In this document: piece by piece, positions 1-9,209 of the stretch
Layout: every line of letters starts with the position of its first letter
Numbering within the stretch: position 1 is the first letter of the stretch
NCBI GenBank assembly: GCA_963666575.2
Contig: CAXXYG010000012.1
Span: 186,001 to 250,000 of the forward strand
Length of the DNA: 64,000 nt
Direction: 5' to 3'
Origin: JABMQB01 sp963666575
GTDB taxonomy: Bacteria > Bacteroidota > Bacteroidia > Bacteroidales > Prolixibacteraceae
The notes under the pieces: generated by a model
Database searches by the model: none
Told to the model about the DNA's origin: nothing
The model's input: only the letters and a program-made list of their open reading frames with translations
Made by a program: the position numbers and the translations under genes

Positions 1-5
1 TAAAA

Positions 6-620
6 ATGAAAATAATCTGTATAGGTAGGAATTATGTAGCTCATGCTCAGGAGTTAAATAACGATGTTCCAACTGAACCAGTCATATTTATGAAACCCGA
101 TTCGGCTTTGCTTCGAAATAATGAACCATTTTATATCCCCGATTTTTCAAACGATGTTCACCACGAAATTGAGATTGTGGTTAAAATTAGCCGTGTTGGG
201 AAAAATATTAGTGAGCGTTTTGCCCACCGGTATTACAATGAAATTGGTATTGGCATTGATTTTACGGCTCGTGACCTTCAAAACCAACTAAAAAATAAAG
301 GATTACCTTGGGAAAAAGCCAAAGCTTTTGATAAATCGGCGGTGTTAAGTAATACTTTTATTTCGAAAAGCAAATTGCCTGATTCAAAAGCCATCAACTT
401 TAAACTAGTTAAAAATGGCGAATTGGTACAAACTGGCAATTCTTCGTTAATGATTTTCACCATTGAAACAATAATTGCTCAGGTCTCGAAATATTTTACA
501 TTAAAAATTGGCGACCTGATTTATACAGGTACACCAGCCGGGGTTGGATCGGTGCAGATAGGTGATAGGCTGGAGGGATTTTTGGAAGAAGAAAAATTAC
601 TCGATTTTATGATTAAATAA
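6..620 (+). CDS. Fumarylacetoacetate hydrolase (FAH) family protein
   Basis: A 204-residue protein with the FAH fold, a metal-dependent family that hydrolyses or decarboxylates beta-keto acids (for example fumarylpyruvate or acylpyruvates). The likely metal ligands are visible: the E-x-E pair at residues 54 and 56 (HHEIEIVV) and D85 in GIGIDFTARD, followed by KAFDKSA near residue 107 and the GTPAGVG turn near 174-180. The length matches the short single-domain members. The ATG at 6 begins the conserved MKIICIGRNY. It heads a run of three plus-strand genes with gaps of 8 and 19 bp, so they are probably co-transcribed. The exact substrate cannot be told. Confidence 0.9.
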   Translation: MKIICIGRNYVAHAQELNNDVPTEPVIFMKPDSALLRNNEPFYIPDFSNDVHHEIEIVVKISRVGKNISERFAHRYYNEIGIGIDFTARDLQNQLKNKGLPWEKAKAFDKSAVLSNTFISKSKLPDSKAINFKLVKNGELVQTGNSSLMIFTIETIIAQVSKYFTLKIGDLIYTGTPAGVGSVQIGDRLEGFLEEEKLLDFMIK

Positions 621-628
621 TTTTAGCT

Positions 629-1096
629 ATGGTTACCTTAAATGAAATTCATGAATTTTTAGCCCCTCAAAAACTGGCAATTGCCGGTGCTTCGCGAAAC
701 GAAAAAAAATTTGGAGGAGTCATCCTGAAAGAGTTAATTGCCAAAGGTTTTGATGTTTATCCGATCAATCCAAATGCTGAAAAAATTCAGGAGAAGGAGT
801 GTTTTGCTTCGGTTGATAAAGTTCCAATTGATGTTAAGCACCTTTATATTGTTACTAAAAAAGAAGAAACTGCAACAATTGTTGAACAGGCTATAAAAGC
901 AGGCATTCAGAAAATATGGATTCAGAATGGTTCACAAACTCCCGAAGCATTAAAAATTGCTTTGGATAATGGTATTCCTGTAATTTCAAAAAAATGCTTG
1001 TTTATGTTTATCGAGCCGGTGAAAGGTATTCATGGGTTTCACAAGTTTTTATCAAAAACCTTTGGTGCTTATCCAAAACTAATTCATTTAAATTAA
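629..1096 (+). CDS. CoA-binding (Rossmann-like) domain protein
   Basis: A 155-residue protein made of a single CoA-binding domain, related to YccU and to the N-terminal domain of succinyl-CoA synthetase alpha. The glycine-containing nucleotide loop AIAGASRNEKKFGG lies at about residues 17-30, and the pattern VYPINPNA that follows the second strand is typical. It starts 8 bp after the FAH gene and is followed 19 bp later by a thioesterase, so a role in acyl-CoA handling is plausible but not shown. Its length is normal for the family. Confidence 0.85.
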   Translation: MVTLNEIHEFLAPQKLAIAGASRNEKKFGGVILKELIAKGFDVYPINPNAEKIQEKECFASVDKVPIDVKHLYIVTKKEETATIVEQAIKAGIQKIWIQNGSQTPEALKIALDNGIPVISKKCLFMFIEPVKGIHGFHKFLSKTFGAYPKLIHLN

Positions 1097-1115
1097 TTAA
1101 GAGAAAATAATATTT

Positions 1116-1538
1116 ATGAAAGTTGATTTTGAAATTGAAATGGCGGTGCGTGATTATGAGTGTGATTTACAGGGGATTGTTAATAATTCAGTGTATCAAA
1201 ACTATTTGGAGCATTGCCGCCATCAGTTTTTAAATCGTGCCGACCTTGATTTTGCTCAATTACACAACGATGGAATTGATGCGGTAGTTATCAGGGCCGA
1301 ATTGGATTATAAGTTTCCATTACGCCCCGGCGATAATTTTTTAGTACGTTTAAAAATGGGCCGGTCGGGCCGTTTGCGTTTAATTTTCGATCAGGAAATT
1401 GTTCGTAAAAGTGATGAAAAATTGATTGTAAAAGCGCGTATTACAGGTGTGCTTACAAAAAACGGACGGCCACTTTCACCTGATATTCTAATGGATAATT
1501 TTACAAAAGCAGGAATCGAATTTACCGAGGTTATTTAA
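1116..1538 (+). CDS. Acyl-CoA thioesterase, 4HBT/YbgC-like hot-dog fold
   Basis: A 140-residue hot-dog thioesterase that would hydrolyse acyl-CoA esters in the cytoplasm. The family signature is visible as DLQGIVNNSVYQNYLEHCR at residues 17-35; D17 corresponds to the catalytic Asp of the 4-hydroxybenzoyl-CoA thioesterase group. The spacing to the CoA-binding gene (19 bp) supports one operon. The stop codon overlaps the stop of the convergent DUF4395 gene by 4 bp, so no terminator separates them. The chain-length preference cannot be inferred. Confidence 0.9.
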   Translation: MKVDFEIEMAVRDYECDLQGIVNNSVYQNYLEHCRHQFLNRADLDFAQLHNDGIDAVVIRAELDYKFPLRPGDNFLVRLKMGRSGRLRLIFDQEIVRKSDEKLIVKARITGVLTKNGRPLSPDILMDNFTKAGIEFTEVI

Positions 1539-1990
1539 ACCATTCTTTTTTTGTAGAATGGGAATACCACATAGTGGTAGATTGTACATCCAACACAAAA
1601 ATTAAATACCGAATCGAATATTGCTAAAACAGTAAGAATTAGTGTTATAATTAAACTTGCCAGCGGTAAATTGATTACTAAAAATAATCCTCCCAAAAAA
1701 GAACAAATAAATCCTAACCGGGCAGCAAAAACTTTTGGTGCTTCATTGATTGGCTTTTTATTCAATTTGAAACTTTTTGATAGCTGCGTTGCAAGTAATT
1801 TCGCCGGACTGATTTTTGAAGGCAAACATGCCCTGATAAAATAATCAATTGAAATAATAGTAATAAGTACAAACGATTGACTGTACAAAAACGCTATTAA
1901 TAGAATTACATTTAAAAAAGTAGTTATTCTACTGATATTACTATCAATTTTGTTTTCTGATATTGGGCAAATTACCTTGTTAAGATTCAT
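1535..1990 (-). CDS. DUF4395 family membrane protein
   Basis: A 151-residue protein resembling DUF4395: an N-terminal CPISENKID stretch, several hydrophobic segments (about 25-50 and 95-130), and a C-terminal FCVGCTIYHY motif with a CxxC pair. The function of the family is unknown; it often occurs with thiol or sulfur metabolism genes, but none lies next to it here. The ATG at 1990 was chosen over a TTG one codon upstream. It converges on, and overlaps by 4 bp, the thioesterase gene. Confidence 0.75.
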   Translation of the reverse strand: MNLNKVICPISENKIDSNISRITTFLNVILLIAFLYSQSFVLITIISIDYFIRACLPSKISPAKLLATQLSKSFKLNKKPINEAPKVFAARLGFICSFLGGLFLVINLPLASLIITLILTVLAIFDSVFNFCVGCTIYHYVVFPFYKKRMV

Positions 1991-2113
1991 CAATCTGTTT
2001 TAATGTGATTTGAAATATAACAATACAGTTTAGGTTTTGTTGAGAGCACAATAAATTCCAATCTTTCTGAAAGTTCAAATATATAATTTTATGTAGCAAG
2101 AAAAATCGTTGAT

Positions 2114-2770
2114 TTATTGTTTGTTTGAAGAGTCAAATGTATTAATTATGGCCTCTTCAATCCTGAATTCTTGCGAAACATACCCTTTTGGTTTAATGGC
2201 TGCTTTAAATCCTTCGTTCATCATACGTCCGGCTTTTAAAGGATAATCCATTAATTGTGGAAAGTTCGATGTGTTTTTAGGTTCATCGTAAAAAATTTCG
2301 CACGACTTTAAATTTAATGATTGGTAGATTCGGCAGGCCATAGGCCGTGCTTTGTAGGCAGTACAAATTTCATTTTTTAATAAAGGGCAAGGGTGCTTTG
2401 AGTTCTGAAGATCAGCCTCACCGAGTAGAACTAATTTTTGGTTTTTTTCATGTGCTTTTTTGACTATTTTATCTACTTCAATTTTAGTGAAATTATTCTG
2501 AATAAAATTCTGCAAATAAACAATTTCGTGGGTTAAAATATAAATAGGTTGATAACAGCACCATGAACATCCTTTTTTGCAGGCAATTGTAACCAATTGT
2601 TCTTGAGCGTATTTAGCCAATGAATAATTTAATTCATCAATAATTTGATACATTTGTTTTAATGCTTCAAGGATTGGTTGTTTTGTAAATCCCTGATTAA
2701 TTGTTGATGCGCCTATTTTGTATCCATCAGAATAAAAAGCTTTTTCCGATCCTGAAAAATATTTTTTCAT
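2114..2770 (-). CDS. YkgJ-like zinc/iron-chelating Cys-cluster protein
   Basis: A 218-residue protein with the conserved cysteine cluster of the YkgJ/CxxCxxCC family. C64, C68, C71 and C72 lie in CKKGCSWCC, and a second set follows in CPLLKNEICTAYKARPMAC and CEIF. The cysteines are predicted to bind an Fe-S cluster or zinc. Members have no agreed biochemical function. The ATG at 2770 follows an AT-rich leader. Its 36-bp distance from the downstream end of the minus-strand symporter gene (2807) suggests it may be transcribed behind it. Confidence 0.8.
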   Translation of the reverse strand: MKKYFSGSEKAFYSDGYKIGASTINQGFTKQPILEALKQMYQIIDELNYSLAKYAQEQLVTIACKKGCSWCCYQPIYILTHEIVYLQNFIQNNFTKIEVDKIVKKAHEKNQKLVLLGEADLQNSKHPCPLLKNEICTAYKARPMACRIYQSLNLKSCEIFYDEPKNTSNFPQLMDYPLKAGRMMNEGFKAAIKPKGYVSQEFRIEEAIINTFDSSNKQ

Positions 2771-2806
2771 TTTAGAATTTATTAATCAACGTGATAAGAA
2801 ATAGGT

Positions 2807-4174
2807 TTATTTTGATTCTTTTTTTAGTCGCAAAAAATAGTCGACTGAAGCTTTACGCACATGTGGCGATAATAACAATGTTGAAATTACTGTTGGGAAA
2901 GCCATCAGAGCAAATGAGATGTCGATAAAACCGATAATGACGCGTAAATTCGAAACTGCACCAACGATTATAGTGGCCACAAAAATATAATTGTAAATGT
3001 GTTGGTACTTTGCTCCTGCTACAAATCCTAGGCATTTTGCACCATAATAGGGGAAAGCAAACAGGGTTGACATGGCAAAAAAGGATACACAAATTGTGAG
3101 TAAATATTTACCATAAACAGGAATTGCAGTATCAAAAGCAGTGGCAGTTAAAGTAATTCCATCAGCATCGCTCGAAATCCAGGTTCCGGTAATGATGATG
3201 GCAAGGGCTGTCATTGTACAAATTAATATGGTGTCAATGATTGGGCCAAGCATTGCAACAAGTCCTTCTCTTATGGGTTCGCTGGTTTTAGCTGCCCCAT
3301 GTGCCATGGGTGCTGTGCCAAGCCCCGCTTCGTTTGAAAAAGCTGCCCGCCGAACGCCGGTAATAATAATAGCTCCTAACGACCCTCCCAAAACTGCATC
3401 TCCGGTAAATGCATCCTTAAAAATGGTTGTAAAGGCAGGAATAATTTGACTTGAATTCGAAAGAATTATGTATAAAACCGTAATTACATAAACTACAACC
3501 ATTAATGGTACAATTCTGCCAGTTACATTTCCTATTCGTTTAATTCCACCAATAACAACAAAACCAACGATAATTGAAATAATAATTCCAGTAATCAGGT
3601 TCGATTGAAAAGAAGCTTGAATACCATTAGGAATTAAGATAACATCGCTTATTACCTGGGTTAACTGATTGGCCTGAAAAAGTGGAGAAACACCTATCAT
3701 TCCCATAAGAGAAAAAAAGACGGCTACAGGTTTCCAGTTTTTCCCCAACCCTTCGGTAATAAAATACATGGGCCCTCCTTGTAATTCACCAGCAGAATCG
3801 CGGCCACGGAACATAACAGCTAATGAACAGGTAAAAAACTTGGTGCTGACTCCTAATAATGCCGATACCCACATCCAAAAAATGGCTCCAGGGCCACCCA
3901 TGGTAATAGCAACAGCCACACCGCTCACATTTCCCATGCCTACTGTTCCGGCAAGCGCAGTCGATAACGCCTGATAGTGCCTGAGTTGTCCCGGCTCGTT
4001 GGGATCGTCGTATTTTCCGGTAAGGATTTTTAACGCATGGCCTAAATAGCGAAATGGAACTAACCTTGAATAAAGAAGAAAGTAGAGCCCTCCTCCCAAA
4101 AGAAGTATTAATACTGGTGTTCCCCAAATCCAATTGGAAATAGCAATGATGGTTTCGCCTATCGTATTCAGCAT
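2807..4174 (-). CDS. Sodium:alanine symporter (AGCS) family transporter
   Basis: A 455-residue inner-membrane protein with about ten hydrophobic segments, belonging to the alanine-or-glycine:cation symporters that use Na+ (or H+) to import small amino acids. Family hallmarks visible are GTVGMGNVSGVAVAITMGGPGAIFWMW, LQGGPMYFI and FSNEAGLGTAPMAHGAA. The ATG at 4174 (MLNTIGETI) was preferred because the 15 residues before it (from an ATG at 4219) are atypical. The specificity among Ala, Gly and Ser cannot be read from sequence. Confidence 0.92.
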   Translation of the reverse strand: MLNTIGETIIAISNWIWGTPVLILLLGGGLYFLLYSRLVPFRYLGHALKILTGKYDDPNEPGQLRHYQALSTALAGTVGMGNVSGVAVAITMGGPGAIFWMWVSALLGVSTKFFTCSLAVMFRGRDSAGELQGGPMYFITEGLGKNWKPVAVFFSLMGMIGVSPLFQANQLTQVISDVILIPNGIQASFQSNLITGIIISIIVGFVVIGGIKRIGNVTGRIVPLMVVVYVITVLYIILSNSSQIIPAFTTIFKDAFTGDAVLGGSLGAIIITGVRRAAFSNEAGLGTAPMAHGAAKTSEPIREGLVAMLGPIIDTILICTMTALAIIITGTWISSDADGITLTATAFDTAIPVYGKYLLTICVSFFAMSTLFAFPYYGAKCLGFVAGAKYQHIYNYIFVATIIVGAVSNLRVIIGFIDISFALMAFPTVISTLLLSPHVRKASVDYFLRLKKESK

Positions 4175-4338
4175 AACTTTAAAGAAAAAGTAATTATTGT
4201 TAAAATGCAAATAAACCATGTAAGTTAGGAGCAGTTAATTATAATGACCCACAAAGGGCGGAATTATTGGAATATACTTGTATGTTAAGTATTTTTGAAA
4301 TAGATAAAAACGTAATAATTAAAAAGTTTATATTTCCT

Positions 4339-5028
4339 ATGTCAAAATGTTTTTATTGTACGCAAGAATTGCTAAACTGTAAGGCAAAACAAACTTGTAT
4401 TTATTGTTTCAAAACAGAGGAAACAACTGAAATTTGTGTTGATCACCATTTTATCTGCAAAGAGTGTTTAACAAAAGAAATTTGGAATCTAATCGAGGAT
4501 TATTGTTTGACTTTTCCTGGTTATAATCCTGTTGATATTGCTGCAACTTTAATGAAAGCCCCCAATTTTAAAATGCATTGCCCCGATCATCATTTTTTGA
4601 TACCTGCTGTTTTGTTGGCGGCATATAGTAAATCGATAAAAAAAACTAAAAAGTTGAAAGATTGGCTGAAGGTGGCAAAAAACAGGGCTGAGAAAGTCCC
4701 GGGAGGTTTTTGCGGAACACATGGTAGTTGTGGCGCTGCAGTGGGTACTGGTATTTTTATTAGCACTATTACCGGAGCAACTCCATTAAGTGTAATTGAG
4801 TGGGATTTGAATAACTCAATGGTTGGTACTAGTTTACTGTCAATGGCAAAATATGGCGGCCCACGTTGTTGTAAGCGGGTAACATTTATATCTCTTCTTG
4901 AAGCAAGCAGGTTATTAAAAGAAAGAATGAGTATTCAACTTAATATGGCAGATAACATTCAATGTACTTTTTCAACTTTAAATGAAAAGGAATGCCTGAA
5001 AGAAAAATGCCCCTTTTATTTCAATTAA
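4339..5028 (+). CDS. DUF5714 domain protein, cysteine-rich
   Basis: A 229-residue cytoplasmic protein resembling DUF5714. It opens with cysteine pairs (MSKCFYC, CIYCFKTEET, FICKECL), which suggest a metal site. It then carries the family-typical PGGFCGTHGSCGAAVGTGIFISTITGATPLS and YGGPRCCKRVTFISL segments. The family is common in anaerobic bacteria and archaea and has no established reaction. Upstream in-frame TTG and ATG codons at 4267 and 4282 would add about 20 hydrophobic residues; the start at 4339 puts the first Cys pair at the N-terminus. It ends 3 bp before the convergent nuclease gene. Confidence 0.75.
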   Translation: MSKCFYCTQELLNCKAKQTCIYCFKTEETTEICVDHHFICKECLTKEIWNLIEDYCLTFPGYNPVDIAATLMKAPNFKMHCPDHHFLIPAVLLAAYSKSIKKTKKLKDWLKVAKNRAEKVPGGFCGTHGSCGAAVGTGIFISTITGATPLSVIEWDLNNSMVGTSLLSMAKYGGPRCCKRVTFISLLEASRLLKERMSIQLNMADNIQCTFSTLNEKECLKEKCPFYFN

Positions 5029-5031
5029 AAA

Positions 5032-5865
5032 TTAGTTAGTCGAAATTTTTACAAACACAGGCAAATGGTCTGATGGATACCTGTTTTCTTTTGAATCGGA
5101 AAGTACTGCGTATTTTAATACTTTAACTTTTTTATTTACAAAAACATAGTCAATTCTTTTATCAAGAGGGTGATTATAATCGAAGGAATTAAAAGTTCCA
5201 ACAGGTCCGTAAGGTGGTTCAACCGAAATTTCACGGCTATCGTTTAATTCTTTTTTAATAAGTGTAATTGGAAGCTCGTCTGGAGTTAAATTAAAATCGC
5301 CGGTTAAAATTACGGGTAGTGTTTCTTTGGCGGTTATTTCACCAATAAATTTCAAAATTAAAATGGCTGAATTGGCTCGGGCTGTATCACCCATGTGGTC
5401 GAAATGGGTATTAAAAACAAAAAATTGTTTATTTGTTTTTATCTGGGTAAATTTTCCCCAGGCACACACCCTGTTACAGGCGGCATCCCACCCAAGCCCT
5501 GGTTTATCAGGTGTTTCCGAAAGCCAGAATTGACCATTTTTTTCAAGGGTAAATAAATTTTTGTTATAAAAGATGGGAGAAAATTCACCTTCTTTATCAC
5601 CATCATCACGTCCGGTTCCAAACCACGCGTAATTTGGCATTTTATTTTCGATGTCTTTTATTTGTCCGTATAAAGCCTCCTGCAACCCAAAAATACCGGC
5701 TTCGTGGAATTGAAGTAGCCCTGTTACCATCTCAGTGCGGTTGGGCCATGCATTAATTCCATCATTTGGAGTATTGTACCTGATGTTATAAGAAACAATA
5801 TTTATATCCTGTGCTGAAATTTGAGTAACCGCTAAAATAAACAGCAAAAAAAGTAGCTTCTTCAT
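5032..5865 (-). CDS. Secreted endonuclease/exonuclease/phosphatase (EEP) family protein
   Basis: A 277-residue protein with a signal peptide (residues 1-18, ending ISAQ) and an EEP domain, the fold shared by DNase I, exonuclease III and inositol phosphatases. The metal and catalytic motifs are visible: SYNIRYN, GLQEAL, NTHFDHMG, LTGDFNLTPDE and the C-terminal SDHLPVFVKI. Secreted Bacteroidota members of this group are often annotated as endonucleases, but phosphodiester or phospholipid targets are equally possible. It overlaps the end of the upstream alpha/beta hydrolase gene by 4 bp (ATGA), so the two are translationally coupled. Confidence 0.88.
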   Translation of the reverse strand: MKKLLFLLFILAVTQISAQDINIVSYNIRYNTPNDGINAWPNRTEMVTGLLQFHEAGIFGLQEALYGQIKDIENKMPNYAWFGTGRDDGDKEGEFSPIFYNKNLFTLEKNGQFWLSETPDKPGLGWDAACNRVCAWGKFTQIKTNKQFFVFNTHFDHMGDTARANSAILILKFIGEITAKETLPVILTGDFNLTPDELPITLIKKELNDSREISVEPPYGPVGTFNSFDYNHPLDKRIDYVFVNKKVKVLKYAVLSDSKENRYPSDHLPVFVKISTN

Positions 5866-6815
5866 TCTTTACAAAAATCAAATTGTTCGTAATTGCATTT
5901 AGTTTGATCGCCTTTGATTATGATGGTTTTATATTCACCTTCACCTTTTACAACGTATTGGTAGCAAAATGTTTTTATATCTTCAATATACTTTGTCATT
6001 GGTTTTCCGGCCATTTCGTGGCCGCCACCACAAGTTGTATGTAACCAATATGGAATACTCAATTCGTGTAATTTTTGAGCTAATGTATAAGAGCCATGCA
6101 ATATTAAATACCCTTTTTTGTTTTTATTGCAATAGTGATGAGGGGCAGTGGCATAAGGGACAAGATTATCGCATGTTCCATGGAAAAACATAGATGGTAT
6201 AGCCGATTCGTCATAGATTACTGTTGTATCAGGGATTGCACCGGCCATTGAAATTAATCCTGCATATGAAACAGGACCTGATGGTAAATCGTAACACATC
6301 GGAGGCATATAGCCTGCATTTAATATGGCTTCGGCACCAGCACTACTGCCCGATAGAATGATTTTTTGTGGATCGATGCCAAACTCTTCACGGTGTTGAA
6401 TCAGGAAAAATGTGGCATCCTGTATATCGGACACAGAAGCAGAAAAAGTACTTAGTTTATCAATTACGGGGCAATCACACCCAAAACCTTCGGGTGTTCC
6501 TTTACGTGTTAGCCTGTACGACATTGAAACAGCTACATAACCAAGCTTCGACATGGTGGTGCAAAAATCAGTCCCTGCCTCCCTTGTTCCTCCAGAGAAT
6601 CCTCCACCATGAACATAAATAATAGTTGCTCTTTTTTCTTCAGCATCAAAGGCGGGCAGGTAGATGTCAAGGCCAAGTTCTTCTCCTTTAATGGTTGTAT
6701 ATATATGCGTTTGAACTTCAACTGAATCGGTTATAACTTCGGCATAACGTTCCACACCGGAGACAATGGAGAATGAAATTGTAAAGCAAAAAATAAGAAG
6801 TGTGTTTTTGTACAT
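5862..6815 (-). CDS. Secreted alpha/beta hydrolase (BD-FAE/esterase-like)
   Basis: A 317-residue exported hydrolase. The ATG at 6815 gives a clean signal peptide (MYKNTLLIFCFTISFSIVSG); the open frame extends further to 6908 without a signal. The oxyanion motif HGGG is at 69-72, the nucleophile elbow GSSAG at 156-160 (Ser158), and the likely catalytic His in GGGHEMAGKP near the C-terminus. This is the layout of the esterase/lipase HSL-like group that includes feruloyl and acetyl esterases. Several paired cysteines (CDCP, C-terminal) suggest disulfides outside the cytoplasm. It is coupled by a 4-bp overlap to the EEP nuclease gene. Its substrate is unknown. Confidence 0.85.
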   Translation of the reverse strand: MYKNTLLIFCFTISFSIVSGVERYAEVITDSVEVQTHIYTTIKGEELGLDIYLPAFDAEEKRATIIYVHGGGFSGGTREAGTDFCTTMSKLGYVAVSMSYRLTRKGTPEGFGCDCPVIDKLSTFSASVSDIQDATFFLIQHREEFGIDPQKIILSGSSAGAEAILNAGYMPPMCYDLPSGPVSYAGLISMAGAIPDTTVIYDESAIPSMFFHGTCDNLVPYATAPHHYCNKNKKGYLILHGSYTLAQKLHELSIPYWLHTTCGGGHEMAGKPMTKYIEDIKTFCYQYVVKGEGEYKTIIIKGDQTKCNYEQFDFCKE

Positions 6816-6831
6816 TTTCAAAAGGTTTGAA

Positions 6832-7314
6832 TTAAAACAATCGCCCGTGGCTTTCATTTTTTTGTTCGTGTAATAATAGCCATTTTTTTCTTTCCAATCC
6901 CCCGGCATATCCTGTTAATTTTCCATTGGTGCCAATTATTCGATGGCATGGAATTATAATTGGAATAGGATTTTTTCCATTGGCCATTCCAACAGCACGG
7001 GTATAAGTAATTGACCCCATTTGTTTTGAAATGTCGAGATAAGATGCTGTTTTGCCAAAGGTTATTTTTTTTACATAATCCCAAACTTCTTTTTGAAATG
7101 TTGTGCCTTTAGGATTAAGAGGGATGTCAAATGTTTTTCTATTTCCTGAAAAGTAATCATTAAGTTGTATCTCGGTTTCGGTTAGTATTTGTGAGCTCTC
7201 AAGTGTATTTTCAATTTTTTCACCAACAAATTGGATAGAAGTTAATCCTGAATCGTCTGACTCGAGGCGTAAGTTGCCTACAGGTGAAAGGATTGTTTTA
7301 ATATGGGTGTTCAT
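6832..7314 (-). CDS. ogt: Methylated-DNA--protein-cysteine methyltransferase
   Basis: A 160-residue suicide DNA-repair protein that moves the methyl group of O6-methylguanine onto its own cysteine. The acceptor site IPCHRI is at 121-126 with C123. The helix-turn-helix region (GKTASYLDISKQMGS, then RAVGMANGKNP) and the C-terminal TGYAGGLERKKWLL are typical of Ogt-type enzymes. The start follows from MNTHIKTILSPVGNL, where SPVGNL is the usual first strand. It ends 17 bp upstream of the hydrolase gene and lies behind the hydrogenase terminator. Confidence 0.95.
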   Translation of the reverse strand: MNTHIKTILSPVGNLRLESDDSGLTSIQFVGEKIENTLESSQILTETEIQLNDYFSGNRKTFDIPLNPKGTTFQKEVWDYVKKITFGKTASYLDISKQMGSITYTRAVGMANGKNPIPIIIPCHRIIGTNGKLTGYAGGLERKKWLLLHEQKNESHGRLF

Positions 7315-7342
7315 TCTATTTTTTTTTGAAAGAACAAAGTAA

Positions 7343-7373
7343 TAAAAAACCCGGCAAATATTTACCGGGTTTT
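7343..7373 (-). terminator. Intrinsic terminator of the hydrogenase operon
   Basis: Inverted repeat of 9 bp (aaaacccgg at 7346-7354, ccgggtttt at 7365-7373) with a 10-nt loop. On the minus strand it is followed by a run of T. It sits 20 bp after the stop codon of the hydrogenase catalytic subunit gene and before ogt. Confidence 0.8.
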
Positions 7374-7393
7374 AAATCATTAAGAACAATTAC

Positions 7394-9184
7394 CTAAAAT
7401 CGATCTCGTTTAGTGTATTTGGTATGTAGAAGATGATGCGAAATTTCACCAAGTGGTTCTTTTAAGAAATCTTTATATAGTTTTTGAACCTCAGGATTTA
7501 AATGGGATTTTCGGATAGCTTTACCTCCATCTTCAGCATAAATGGCTTCGGCACGTTTTCTGCGAATTTCAGGATTGGTTGGTATAGGTTGGCCCCCACC
7601 ACCAAGGCATCCACCAGGGCAAGCCATAAATTCGATAAAATGGTAATCGGCTTCACCCGATTTAATAGCATCCATTACTTTTTTAGCATTAACTAATCCA
7701 TGAGCTACCGCACATTTTAATACTGCACCATCAAGGAATGCCCATTCTTTGACTGGGTTTTCAATTTTGATAGATGCTTCTCTAACTCCTTCCATTCCTC
7801 TTACCGGAGTAATATCCAGGTTTTCGAATGGAACTTCGCGGCCAGTAACTATTTCATAGGCAGTACGTAAAGCTGCTTCCATAACACCACCTGTGGCACC
7901 AAAAATAACAGCAGCCCCAGTTGAATCACCCATCAGCCTGTCGTATTTAGCATCTTCAAGTTTGTCAAAATCAAGCCCTGCTTGTTTTATCAGAATAGCT
8001 AATTCGCGGGTTGTTAAAACATAATCAACATCGCGGTAGCCACTGTCATGCATTTCAGGCCTCCATGCTTCGAATTTTTTGGCAGTACAAGGCATAATCG
8101 ATACGGAAACAATATCAGCCGGTTCGATGTTGCGTGCCTTCGCATAATATGTTTTAGCCAATGCTCCAAACATTTGCTGGGGCGATTTGCAGGTCGATAA
8201 TTTATCCAAATGCTCAGGATACATGTGTTCGATGTATTTTATCCAGCCTGGTGAACAGGATGTGGCCATTGGTAAAGCAACAGATTCGTCTTTGTCGACC
8301 AATGCTTTTTTCAGGCGGGTAAGTAATTCTGTGCCCTCTTCCATAATTGTCAGGTCGGCAGTAAAATCGGTATCCAATACTGAGTCAAATCCCAGTCGTT
8401 TTAAGGCGGCTACCATTTTGCCGGTTACCCTTGTTCCTGGAGGCATTCCAAGTTCTTCCCCTAATCCTACGCGTACGGCAGGTGCTGTTTGAACGATGAC
8501 ATGTTTTTTAGGATTAGCGATTGCTTCCCAAACCTCCTCGATGTAATTTTTTTCGACCAATGCGCCCGTAGGGCAGTGGTTTATACATTGTCCGCAGTTG
8601 GTGCATACCACATCTCTCATTGCTTTTTCAAAGAAGGTAGTGATTTTCATCTCATCTCCTTTGTGGGCGACGGTTAATGCATTAACTCCCTGAAGTTCGG
8701 CACATGTACGAACACAACGTTGGCACCTGATACATTTGCTGTCGTCCTTCATTATCGAAGCCGAATAATTATCGATGGTGTAATTTTTAAATGGGACCAA
8801 TTCGATAAAATCCTGTGTCATTATTTTGTATTCCGAAGCTAATTCCTGTAACTCACAGTTGCCATTTCGGTAACATTTTGTACAATCGGCGTTGTGTTCC
8901 GAAAGCAATAATTCAATGATGTGTTTTCTTGAATTCCTAACCTTCAGGCTGTTTGTCCTAACTTCCAATCCTTCTTCGCAAGGGGTTGCGCAAGCAGCCG
9001 AAAGGCGTTTCTGCCCTTCAATTTCAACAACACACACACGGCAGTTTCCAGCAACGCATAAGTCTTTGTGGTAACATAAAGTTGGAATGGTAATTCCCAA
9101 TTTTTTTGCAGCATCAAGGATGGTAACTCCTTTATCTACTTCAACCGGAAAACCGTTTATATTTATTTTTACTTTTTTTGACAT
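7394..9184 (-). CDS. hydA: [FeFe] hydrogenase catalytic subunit (HydA/HndD type)
   Basis: A 596-residue NADH-linked [FeFe] hydrogenase subunit that makes or oxidises H2 at the H-cluster. Domains in order: N-terminal [2Fe-2S] (C37, C48, C51, C65); His-ligated [4Fe-4S] (H97, C101, C104, C110); two [4Fe-4S] sites (C151/C154/C157/C161 and C194/C197/C200/C204); then the H-domain with signatures TSCSPGW (C310), MPCTAKKFE (C366) and ACPGGCLGGGGQP (C522, C526). The C-terminal small-subunit-like tail is present, but there is no extra C-terminal [2Fe-2S] domain. It is the last gene of a three-gene operon. The HydEFG maturases are not in the window. Confidence 0.95.
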   Translation of the reverse strand: MSKKVKININGFPVEVDKGVTILDAAKKLGITIPTLCYHKDLCVAGNCRVCVVEIEGQKRLSAACATPCEEGLEVRTNSLKVRNSRKHIIELLLSEHNADCTKCYRNGNCELQELASEYKIMTQDFIELVPFKNYTIDNYSASIMKDDSKCIRCQRCVRTCAELQGVNALTVAHKGDEMKITTFFEKAMRDVVCTNCGQCINHCPTGALVEKNYIEEVWEAIANPKKHVIVQTAPAVRVGLGEELGMPPGTRVTGKMVAALKRLGFDSVLDTDFTADLTIMEEGTELLTRLKKALVDKDESVALPMATSCSPGWIKYIEHMYPEHLDKLSTCKSPQQMFGALAKTYYAKARNIEPADIVSVSIMPCTAKKFEAWRPEMHDSGYRDVDYVLTTRELAILIKQAGLDFDKLEDAKYDRLMGDSTGAAVIFGATGGVMEAALRTAYEIVTGREVPFENLDITPVRGMEGVREASIKIENPVKEWAFLDGAVLKCAVAHGLVNAKKVMDAIKSGEADYHFIEFMACPGGCLGGGGQPIPTNPEIRRKRAEAIYAEDGGKAIRKSHLNPEVQKLYKDFLKEPLGEISHHLLHTKYTKRDRF

Positions 9185-9209
9185 AATATTCGTATTAACA
9201 AGTTGATAA

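Noticed and set aside
3141..3449. Plus-strand ORF opposite the symporter, and similar long ORFs opposite hydA, the permease and the GH2 genes
   Set aside because: They lie fully antisense to well-supported genes, have low-complexity or unusual composition and no family motifs.
4175..4219. Longer symporter start at 4219
   Set aside because: The added 15 residues are polar/aromatic and unlike the family N-terminus; MLNTIGETI at 4174 is the better start.
6816..6908. Longer start of the alpha/beta hydrolase overlapping ogt
   Set aside because: It would bury the signal peptide and overlap the upstream ogt gene; the ATG at 6815 gives a clean export signal.
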